Source: UBA6115 sp964346355 (GTDB lineage Bacteria; Bacillota; Clostridia; Christensenellales; Aristaeellaceae). From it: a stretch of 19,513 bases of DNA. Shown here one piece after another: positions 6,943-12,692 of the stretch (the stretch's first letter is position 1; each line of letters opens with the position of its first letter). Below the pieces are notes generated by a model. The model was not told the origin of the DNA. It worked only from the letters and a program-made list of their open reading frames with translations, and ran no database searches. A program made the translations under genes and the position numbers. The stretch is from the NCBI GenBank assembly GCA_964346355.1, contig CAYFUH010000028.1:1-19513 (forward strand). The letters run 5' to 3'.

Positions 6943-8391
6943 TTGAACGTGAAGGATTATTTGAGGCGCCTGTTCGCCTCTTCTTCGCTTGTACCGGAAA
7001 ACAGGCGCCTGGGCGAGATTCCAGACAGTAAGGAAGCCTACGGGCAGGTCTTCACCATCGCCATGCCCGCCATCCTGGAATTGGTGCTGATGAGCCTGAT
7101 CGGCTCGGCTGACATCATCATGGTGGGCCAGTTGGGCAAAAACGCGCTGGCGGCGGTCTCGCTGCCCAGCCAGCCGCGCATGATCATGCTGATGCTGTTC
7201 TTCGCGCTCAACGTGGGTGTCACCGCCATCGTCGCCCGCAGGAAGGGCGAAGGCCGGCGTGACGCGGCCAACGCGACCCTGCGCAACGCCATCGTGCTGG
7301 GCTTTGTCCTCTCCGTCATTGTTACGGCACTCGCCGTCATTTTTTCGGAGCCCTTAATGCGCTTGGCCGGCGGGCACGACCGCACGCCGGATGACGCGGC
7401 GGTGCTGCGCGGCGCGGTGGATTATTTTATAATCATGGCTTATGCCCTGCCCGTGAACGCGGTCAGCATGTGCATCAGCGCCGCGCTGCGCGGCGTGGGG
7501 GACACCAAGATCCCCATGAAGGTCAACGTTGTCTCAAACCTGGTCAACGTCTTTTTCAACTTCCTGCTCATCTTCGGTCACCTGGGCTTTCCGGCCATGG
7601 GCACCAGGGGCGCTGCTATTGCCAGCGTCATCGGCATGGTGGTGGGCCTCATCCTGTCCTTTGTGGCCATTATGCATAACAAAAACAGCTACCTGCGCAT
7701 CTCCTTCACGGACAACTGGCGGGTTGACCCGCACACCATGCGCGCCATCCTCAAGGTGGGCGGCAACGCGGTGGTGGAGCAAACCAGCATGCGCATCGGC
7801 TTTTTCCTCTACAGCCGCATCATGTATTCCCTGGGCGTCACCATGTTCGCAGCGCACAACATCGCCATGCAGTTTCTGGCGCTCACCTTCAATTTCGCCG
7901 ATGGCTTGTCCGTGGCCGCCACCTCCTTAGTGGGGCAGAACCTGGGCCGCGGCCGGCGGGATTTAAGCCTGCTGTACGGCAAGGTCACCCAGCGCATCGC
8001 GCTGGTACTCAGCCTGCTGCTGGGCGCTTTAACGGCGCTGTTCCGCTACCCGGTCAGCCAGCTGTTCATCAACCCCGGCACACCGGACGCCGCCCATGTC
8101 ATCATGTATGCGGCACAGACCATGCTGGTGGTCGCCCTCATGCAGCCCTTGCAGATGTCCTCTGTCGTGCTGTCCGGTGGCCTGCGGGGTGCTGGGGATA
8201 ACCTGTATGTAGCGGGGGTGATGATGGTGTGCGTGTCCATCATCCGCCCGGTGATGGCCTGGCTGGCGGTTGATGTGCTCATGCTGGATCTGCCCATGGT
8301 GTGGCTGCTCAGTCTGGCGGAGATCGGCCTGCGGCTCATCTTCTTTTATCGACGCTTTGAAAGCGGCAAGTGGGCTTTCAAACGCGTGTAA
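6943..8391 (+). CDS. MATE family efflux transporter
   Basis: This is a multidrug and toxin extrusion-type antiporter of the cytoplasmic membrane, expected to export organic cations or drugs with Na+ or H+ exchange; substrates are unknown. The 482-residue length and about 12 hydrophobic segments in two similar halves fit the family. Early family signatures include AMPAILELVLMSLIGSADI and MVGQLGKNALAAVSLPSQ. The middle has ALRGVGDTKIPM, repeated in the second half as GGLRGAGDNLYV. The start is TTG at 6943 after AGGGGG at 6933-6938; a GTG two codons later (6949) is an equally fair candidate. An 11-base perfect inverted repeat lies within codons 8-23. No terminator is visible between this gene and the next. 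Confidence 0.92.
   Translation: MNVKDYLRRLFASSSLVPENRRLGEIPDSKEAYGQVFTIAMPAILELVLMSLIGSADIIMVGQLGKNALAAVSLPSQPRMIMLMLFFALNVGVTAIVARRKGEGRRDAANATLRNAIVLGFVLSVIVTALAVIFSEPLMRLAGGHDRTPDDAAVLRGAVDYFIIMAYALPVNAVSMCISAALRGVGDTKIPMKVNVVSNLVNVFFNFLLIFGHLGFPAMGTRGAAIASVIGMVVGLILSFVAIMHNKNSYLRISFTDNWRVDPHTMRAILKVGGNAVVEQTSMRIGFFLYSRIMYSLGVTMFAAHNIAMQFLALTFNFADGLSVAATSLVGQNLGRGRRDLSLLYGKVTQRIALVLSLLLGALTALFRYPVSQLFINPGTPDAAHVIMYAAQTMLVVALMQPLQMSSVVLSGGLRGAGDNLYVAGVMMVCVSIIRPVMAWLAVDVLMLDLPMVWLLSLAEIGLRLIFFYRRFESGKWAFKRV
6964..7010 (+). repeat. 11-base perfect inverted repeat at the start of the MATE gene
   Basis: AGGCGCCTGTT (6964-6974) and AACAGGCGCCT (7000-7010) are exact inverted copies separated by 25 bases. 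Both arms lie in the coding sequence just after the start codon, so the mRNA could fold over the initiation region. Confidence 0.6.
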
Positions 8392-8444
8392 CTTTCGCGC
8401 GCTGCGTGTACAATCCTGGTAAGGATTTCTAAAGGAGGTGCCGA

Positions 8445-8909
8445 ATGACTGAGAAAAAACTGACCCTCAAACAGGTGGAAGCGTCCATCGCCAAGGTCAA
8501 TGATGACATCGAAAAACTTAAAACACGCATGGAAAAATTAGCCGAGGACAAAAAGAAACTGATGAGCGAGAAACGCAAACTGGCTGCCAACAAGACCAAG
8601 GCTGCGGCCGGCAAAACCACCGCTGCCGCCAAGAAGACGGCCACCACCGCAAAGAAGACGGCAACCGCCGCCAAAACCACTGCGAAAAAGACCACAACAA
8701 CCGCGAAAAAGACCGCGACCAAGGCGGCATCTACCGCGAAGAAGACCGCCACTGCCAGCAAAACACCCGCCAAAAAGACAAGCACAACCAAAAAGACGGC
8801 CGCCAAGAAGGAAGAAAGCCTGCTGGGCGGCGTGCTGGATGGCTTGAAGGACGCGGGATTGGACCTGGAGGGCATGCTCAAATCCGTCGTGGACCCGGGT
8901 AAAAAGTAA
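8445..8909 (+). CDS. Histone H1-like Lys/Ala/Thr-rich protein
   Basis: This 154-residue protein has three parts. Residues 5-47 are charged, with regularly spaced Val/Ile/Leu/Met, and look like a coiled coil. Residues 49-122 are almost entirely Lys, Ala and Thr, with repeated AKKTAT-like units as in histone H1 tails and bacterial H1-like or AlgP-type proteins. Residues 124-154 form a short tail with LLGGVLDGLKDAGLDLEG that may be an amphipathic helix. The basic repeat suggests binding to DNA, RNA or another polyanion, possibly nucleoid-associated; this is inference from composition. The ribosome binding site is excellent (AAAGGAGGTG at 8431-8440). Only a weak TACAAT at 8409-8414 suggests its own promoter, so read-through from the MATE gene 53 bases upstream is possible. 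The real function is unknown. Confidence 0.75.
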   Translation: MTEKKLTLKQVEASIAKVNDDIEKLKTRMEKLAEDKKKLMSEKRKLAANKTKAAAGKTTAAAKKTATTAKKTATAAKTTAKKTTTTAKKTATKAASTAKKTATASKTPAKKTSTTKKTAAKKEESLLGGVLDGLKDAGLDLEGMLKSVVDPGKK

Positions 8910-8927
8910 GCGCCAGCACCCTTGTGA

Positions 8928-8960
8928 CAGCCTCAGGCCGGTGGCCTGGGGCTGTTTTCT
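8928..8960 (+). terminator. Intrinsic terminator after the H1-like gene
   Basis: CAGCCTCAGGCC (8928-8939) pairs with GGCCTGGGGCTG (8943-8954) over 12 pairs, one of them a wobble, with a 3-base loop, followed by TTTTCT. Confidence 0.88.
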
Positions 8961-9032
8961 GTGCGTAGCTTGGCTTCATAGGACAAACTGTGAATTTTCT
9001 GGAACAATGATGTCAAAACCGCCCTGAAATCG

Positions 9033-9062
9033 TTGACAATTCAACAAATTGCTGTATATTGT
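9033..9062 (+). promoter_or_regulatory. Promoter of the GntR/FCD regulator gene
   Basis: A perfect TTGACA at 9033-9038 is followed by TATATT at 9055-9060 (16-base spacer) or TATTGT at 9057-9062 (18-base spacer). The promoter overlaps any upstream extension of the reading frame, which supports starting translation at 9088. Confidence 0.7.
9037..9051. promoter_or_regulatory. Dyad between -35 and -10, candidate operator
   Basis: CAATT (9037-9041) and AATTG (9047-9051) are perfect inverted copies around a 5-base centre. They fill the promoter spacer of the regulator gene. Autoregulation by the encoded GntR-type dimer is plausible but not shown. Confidence 0.4.
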
Positions 9063-9087
9063 AGGGCAAGGATTAACGGAGGTTCAC

Positions 9088-9783
9088 ATGGTTAAGAGAC
9101 GAGGGGAAAAGCTGTATTCGCTGGTATTCCGCCAGATTCGCGCCTATATCCTACAAAACAACCTGCAGCCGGGGGATTTACTGCCCACAGAGCAGGCGCT
9201 GGTGGACATGCTGGGCGTCAGCCGCAACGTGCTGCGGGAGGCCATCAAGTCCATGGAATTGCTGGGCATGGTGTCCGCGCAGCCTGGCCGGGGCACGATG
9301 CTCAAGGCCTTCAACCTGGATTTTGTGTTCCAGAATGTCATCTTCGCCGCCGCCGGGGAGGAGGACAACGCCGTCGCCGAGATGCTGGACATCAGAAAGC
9401 GGATGGAATTGGCCTATATGCGCCAGGCGTTTGAAACCCTGGAGGGCGAGGACGTCGCCCGCATCCGGGAGATCATGGAGGCCATCAAGCAGCAGTGGGA
9501 GGAGCAGCGCATTTTTACCGAGCACGACCGCGAGTTCCACATGGCCCTTTTCTCCCGCATCGGCAACCAGTCCCTCACCTCCATGATGAACGCCATCTGG
9601 GATGTGGACGAAAACTTCAAGACCGAGGAAAAATTCAAGCACCTGGACGACACCATCATCAAGCACGAGAACATCGTGCGCGCGCTGGAAGCCGGCAACG
9701 AAGAGGCCTTCTACGCCGCGATGATGGCGCATTTCGCCTCCGGCAAGTATTACAAAAAAGCCAAGAGCTTTGAGGAGATTTAA
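9088..9783 (+). CDS. FadR-type GntR family transcriptional regulator (FCD domain)
   Basis: This is a cytoplasmic DNA-binding regulator of 231 residues. The N-terminal winged helix-turn-helix (about 8-75) includes LPTEQALVDMLGVSRNVLREA and ends in the wing PGRGTM. The C-terminal FCD effector domain (about 90-225) keeps a likely metal-ligand set: Asp147, His151, His193 and His215. Their spacing fits metal-binding FCD proteins, whose ligands are typically small carboxylic or sugar acids. ATG at 9088 has GGAGG five bases upstream; an upstream extension to 9049 would start inside the promoter and is rejected. The sugar epimerase downstream is the likely target, so the inducer may be an amino-sugar metabolite; this is inferred from position only. 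Confidence 0.88.
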   Translation: MVKRRGEKLYSLVFRQIRAYILQNNLQPGDLLPTEQALVDMLGVSRNVLREAIKSMELLGMVSAQPGRGTMLKAFNLDFVFQNVIFAAAGEEDNAVAEMLDIRKRMELAYMRQAFETLEGEDVARIREIMEAIKQQWEEQRIFTEHDREFHMALFSRIGNQSLTSMMNAIWDVDENFKTEEKFKHLDDTIIKHENIVRALEAGNEEAFYAAMMAHFASGKYYKKAKSFEEI

Positions 9784-9790
9784 CCATTTT

Positions 9791-9825
9791 AGCATCCATC
9801 CCGTCCCGGGCATGGATGTTTTATT
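9791..9825 (+). terminator. Terminator or attenuator between regulator and epimerase
   Basis: AGCATCCAT (9791-9799) pairs with ATGGATGTT (9812-9820), with a possible inner CCCG/CGGG stem in the 12-base loop, followed by a T-rich TTATT. The epimerase ribosome binding site begins at about 9826, with no room for a separate promoter after it. Partial read-through is therefore needed unless a promoter lies inside the regulator gene. Confidence 0.65.
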
Positions 9826-9840
9826 GAGGAGGAGGTTCAT

Positions 9841-11046
9841 ATGAAGGAACAACTACAGGGCATTCATCAGTGGATCAAGGATGAGTTGGACCGCTGCGTC
9901 CGCTTCTGGCTGGATAACGGGATGGACAGCGAATATGGCGGCGTCTATACCTGCCTGGACCGGCAGGGCCGCGTGTTCTCCACCGACAAGAGCGTGTGGA
10001 TGCAGGGCCGCTGCGCGTGGACCTTCTCCAAACTGTGCAACCAGTACGGGGAGCAGCCCAAGTGGCGCGAAGCGGCGGAGAGCTGCCTTGATTTTATGGA
10101 GAAATACTGCATCAACCGCGACAAGGGTGACCGCATGTATTTCACCGTCACCAAGGATGGCAAGCCCCTGCGCCAGCGTCGCTACAATTTTTCTGAAGGC
10201 TTCTACGCCATGGCCAACGCCGAATATTATATTTTAACCGGCAAGCCGGAGCACCTGGAGCGCGCCAAGCGGGCGTATGAGCTCATCTGGCAGCTCAACC
10301 ACGGCTTGATGAAAGACCCCACCGGCATGGGGCCCAAAACGATTCCTGATACCCGCACCGGCCGCGCGCTGGCGGACCCGATGATTTATTTAAACCTCAC
10401 CAGCGTGCTGCGCAAGGCGGACCCGGACAACGCCGCGCTGTATGATGAGCGCGCCGCGCAGTGCGTGCACGACATCTTCACCTATCACAGGAAGGTGGAC
10501 TTAAAATGCACACTGGAATCCGTCGGGCCAAACGGCGAGTTCCAGGACGAGTTTACCGCCGGGCGTGTCGTCAACCCCGGGCATGACATCGAGTGCGCCT
10601 GGTTTTTGCTGGAGGAGGCCAACCGCCTGGGCGACGAACAGCTGCATCGTGACACGCAGGATCTCTTCCTGGATGCCATCCATGCCGGCTGGGACAAGGA
10701 GTACGGCGGCCTCTTGTACTTCATCGACTGCAAGGGCCTGCCGCCGGAAGCCTACGAGCATGATATGAAGCTCTGGTGGCCGCATAATGAGACCGCCATC
10801 GCCTCCCTGATGGCCTACCGCGATACCGGCAAGCCCGAATACCTGGATTGGTTCATCAAAACCATTGACTACTGCAAGGAATACTTCAGCGATCCGGAAT
10901 ACGGCGAGTGGTACGGCTATTTGCGCCGCGACGGCAAACCCACCCAGCCGCCCTGCAAAGGCAGCACCTTCAAGGGCCCCTTCCACCTGCCGCGCATGCT
11001 GATGATGGTGGATGAGATGCTTTCGCAGGTGCTGGCCAAAGGCTGA
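9841..11046 (+). CDS. N-acylglucosamine 2-epimerase family protein
   Basis: This is predicted to interconvert N-acetylglucosamine and N-acetylmannosamine, or a related sugar pair, in the cytoplasm. The 401-residue length fits the (alpha/alpha)6-barrel AGE family. Key features are the early EYGGVYTCLDRQGRV, NPGHDIE with His248, WWPHNE with His315, and KGPFHLPR with His382. The His248/His382 spacing resembles the two catalytic histidines of characterised AGE enzymes. The C-terminal DPEYGEWYGYLRRDGK is closer to AGE than to cellobiose 2-epimerases, but the exact sugar is uncertain. ATG at 9841 follows GAGGAGGAGG. It lies directly after a FadR-type regulator and before a terminator at 11070. No sialic-acid lyase or kinase genes are nearby, so a full nan pathway cannot be claimed. 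Confidence 0.85.
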   Translation: MKEQLQGIHQWIKDELDRCVRFWLDNGMDSEYGGVYTCLDRQGRVFSTDKSVWMQGRCAWTFSKLCNQYGEQPKWREAAESCLDFMEKYCINRDKGDRMYFTVTKDGKPLRQRRYNFSEGFYAMANAEYYILTGKPEHLERAKRAYELIWQLNHGLMKDPTGMGPKTIPDTRTGRALADPMIYLNLTSVLRKADPDNAALYDERAAQCVHDIFTYHRKVDLKCTLESVGPNGEFQDEFTAGRVVNPGHDIECAWFLLEEANRLGDEQLHRDTQDLFLDAIHAGWDKEYGGLLYFIDCKGLPPEAYEHDMKLWWPHNETAIASLMAYRDTGKPEYLDWFIKTIDYCKEYFSDPEYGEWYGYLRRDGKPTQPPCKGSTFKGPFHLPRMLMMVDEMLSQVLAKG

Positions 11047-11069
11047 TAACCTACAGATTTGATCACAAA

Positions 11070-11095
11070 CAGGAGCGTTTGTCTCCTGCTTTTTC
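11070..11095 (+). terminator. Intrinsic terminator after the epimerase gene
   Basis: CAGGAG (11070-11075) and CTCCTG (11083-11088) form a 6-base-pair stem with a 7-base loop, followed by CTTTTTC. Confidence 0.8.
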
Positions 11096-11143
11096 TGTGG
11101 AGTGGGTACATTCCTTGCGATTATGTTTTTGGGGGATGCTCGC

Positions 11144-12049
11144 GTGGAGACCAAGCACTACATCATCTTTAATCCAACTGCCGGCAGCCGCAACGCGCAA
11201 AGCCGTCTGCAGGCGCAATTGGACGCGCTGTCGCCCACGCCCTATACCGTACTGATTACCCGCGACGCGGGGGACGCAACCCGCCTGGTGCGCCAGGTGC
11301 GCGCGCAGGAAACCGGCCCCCTGCGGTTTTACGCAGCCGGCGGGGACGGCACCCTGGGCGAGGTGGCCACAGCCCTCATCCATACCCCGGATGCCGCGGT
11401 GGGGGTCTGGTCCTGCGGCAGCGGCAATGACTACGCGCGCATGTACGGCGGGGTGGACCGCTTTTTGGATTTAAAGCATCAAACCACCGCGCCCACTGTG
11501 CTGGTGGACATGATCAAGGTGAACGGCTATGCTGCCATCAACGTGGTCAACCTGGGGCTGGAAGCCCACGCGGCCGCCACCATGATGCGCTTTCGCAACA
11601 CGCCTGTGATGGGCGGCAAGCGCGCCTACTGGGTGGGCGCCATCAGCGCGGTCACAAAGCATTTAAACACCAACTGCACCATTCACCTGGATGGGCAGCC
11701 CTTTTATGAAGGAAACCTGCTTACCGCCTCCTTCGCGTCCGGCCAGTATATCGGCGGCGGCTTTCACTGCGCGCCAAAGGCAATCAACGATGACGGGCTG
11801 ATGGACGTCTGCGCCATCCGCCCGGTCTCCCGCCGCAGGCTGGTGTCGCTCCTGGGTACCTATCAAGAGGGCGGGCATCTGGACAGCCCGGATTTTGAAG
11901 GCATCCGGTTATACCGCCGCGCCAAACGCGCCGCCATCTCCTGTCAAAAAGAAACCGTCCTGTGTCTGGATGGTGAAATCATCAAAGGCAAGCAGTTTGA
12001 TTTGGAGCTGCTGCCTTTGTCTGTCCGGTTTATTCTGCCGGGCGCCTAG
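11144..12049 (+). CDS. Diacylglycerol kinase family lipid kinase (YegS/DgkB-like)
   Basis: This is predicted to phosphorylate a lipid such as diacylglycerol, using ATP at the cytoplasmic membrane face. The 301-residue protein has FNPTAGS (9-15), the nucleotide-binding AAGGDGTLGEV with Gly66-Thr70, and SCGSGNDYAR, the family's second glycine-rich motif. The C-terminal half contains FASGQYIGGGFHCAPKA and the late CLDGE motif. GTG at 11144 is chosen because GGGGGAT (11131-11137) is at good distance and the product begins right before the first strand. The frame is open to a GTG at 11102, but that lacks a good site. Which lipid it uses is unknown. The gene runs convergently into padR, and the two stop codons overlap in CTAG at 12046-12049. 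Confidence 0.85.
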   Translation: METKHYIIFNPTAGSRNAQSRLQAQLDALSPTPYTVLITRDAGDATRLVRQVRAQETGPLRFYAAGGDGTLGEVATALIHTPDAAVGVWSCGSGNDYARMYGGVDRFLDLKHQTTAPTVLVDMIKVNGYAAINVVNLGLEAHAAATMMRFRNTPVMGGKRAYWVGAISAVTKHLNTNCTIHLDGQPFYEGNLLTASFASGQYIGGGFHCAPKAINDDGLMDVCAIRPVSRRRLVSLLGTYQEGGHLDSPDFEGIRLYRRAKRAAISCQKETVLCLDGEIIKGKQFDLELLPLSVRFILPGA

Positions 12050-12378
12050 TCCCGGTAAGCCTCCCCCTGCGCGTTGGCGCACAGGCGCAGTATGCGCCTT
12101 TTTTCTATCTTCAAAAGGGCTTCGCCCAGTTCGGTTAAAATATACAGCTTGCGGCGGTTTTCCGCGTGATCCAGTTGAATCAAGCCGTCCGCCAGCAGTT
12201 TTTTGATGCCGCCATATAAGGTGCCCGGGCTGAAAACCACCTCCCCGCCGGTTAGGTCGCTGGCCTCCTGAATGATGCTGTAGCCGTAGTTGGGCTCCTG
12301 CATCAAAAGCAGCAGGTAGAAGGTGGGCTCGCTCATGGGGCAGTAGATCGCGCGCAGGCGCTTTGGAATCGCTGTCAT
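12046..12378 (-). CDS. PadR family transcriptional regulator
   Basis: This is a small (110-residue) winged-helix repressor of the PadR family, which typically controls efflux pumps, stress genes or its own expression. Recognisable features are TFYLLLLMQEPNYGYSII in the first helices, the recognition-helix region SPGTLYGGIKKLLADGLI, and the wing and strand ENRRKLYILTELG. The short C-terminal helix is typical of the small PadR subgroup. ATG at 12378 is preceded on the minus strand by AGAGAGG. A later Met15 aligns with where some homologues begin but has no ribosome binding site. It is the only minus-strand gene here. No transporter target is adjacent; the MATE gene is about 4 kb away. Confidence 0.88.
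   Translation of the reverse strand: MTAIPKRLRAIYCPMSEPTFYLLLLMQEPNYGYSIIQEASDLTGGEVVFSPGTLYGGIKKLLADGLIQLDHAENRRKLYILTELGEALLKIEKRRILRLCANAQGEAYRD
12068..12106 (+). terminator. Intrinsic terminator of the lipid kinase gene, inside padR
   Basis: AGGCGCA (12083-12089) and TGCGCCT (12093-12099) form a 7-base-pair stem with a 3-base GTA loop, followed by six T residues and CT. A second perfect hairpin, TGCGC-GTTG-GCGCA, precedes it at 12068-12081. On the plus strand this is a good terminator for the kinase transcript, yet it lies wholly within the 3' coding part of padR on the other strand. Confidence 0.75.
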
Positions 12379-12405
12379 AAAACCTCTCTGTGACGTAATA
12401 ATCGC

Positions 12406-12434
12406 AGTTTACTATATCGGAGAACGATAGTCAA
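12406..12434 (-). promoter_or_regulatory. padR promoter with embedded dyad
   Basis: On the minus strand TTGACT (12434-12429) and TAAACT (12411-12406) are 17 bases apart, about 28 bases upstream of the padR start codon. TATCG (12415-12419) and CGATA (12425-12429) form a perfect dyad with a 5-base centre that fills the spacer. Outer ACTAT and ATAGT sequences extend the symmetry with a 2-base offset. An autoregulatory PadR operator is the natural reading. Confidence 0.65.
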
Positions 12435-12595
12435 TTTTTGTAAAATCAAATTTTGCGGCAGGTTTTGTTTTCGGTGTCCGCTTTCATCAAAAATTCACGC
12501 AAAAATTCGTAAAATATTGATGGGAAGTTTTCAGGAATGTCAAAAAAGATAGTGTTATCAACGCATATTGACGCATGTGTCCAAACGCGAAATCC

Positions 12596-12625
12596 TTGAC
12601 AATCAACCCCAATACTCGCTATACT
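12596..12625 (+). promoter_or_regulatory. Promoter of the PFOR gene
   Basis: A perfect TTGACA (12596-12601) and TATACT (12620-12625) are 18 bases apart, giving a leader of about 60 bases. The leader can form CGGTT-GAA-AACCG (12630-12642) or, exclusively of it, AACCG (12638-12642) with CGGTT (12653-12657). Confidence 0.75.
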
Positions 12626-12692
12626 GAGACGGTTGAAAACCGCTTGAAATCCCGGTTTGCGGGTTCAAAGATAGAAATACCAGGAGGCAATC

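Larger units (their letters stand above)
12379..12692. other. AT-rich divergent intergenic region padR/PFOR
   Basis: These 314 bases hold no plausible gene. Besides the two promoters, they contain a 13-base dyad AAAAT-CAA-ATTTT (12442-12454). CAAAAATTC occurs twice as a direct repeat (12488-12496 and 12500-12508), enclosed by CATCAA (12485-12490) and TTGATG (12517-12522). ACGCAT is repeated 10 bases apart at 12561 and 12571, just upstream of the PFOR -35 box. The region is much richer in A and T than the flanking genes. Which of these sequences bind proteins is unknown. Confidence 0.55.

Noticed and set aside
8590..8812. Repeat-rich DNA in the H1-like gene as a possible satellite or CRISPR-like array
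   Set aside because: The repeats are short, in frame and vary as expected for a Lys/Ala/Thr-rich protein; there are no unique spacers of constant length.
9049..9087. Upstream start for the GntR/FCD regulator
   Set aside because: The extension would begin inside the predicted -35/-10 promoter, and ATG at 9088 has a GGAGG site.
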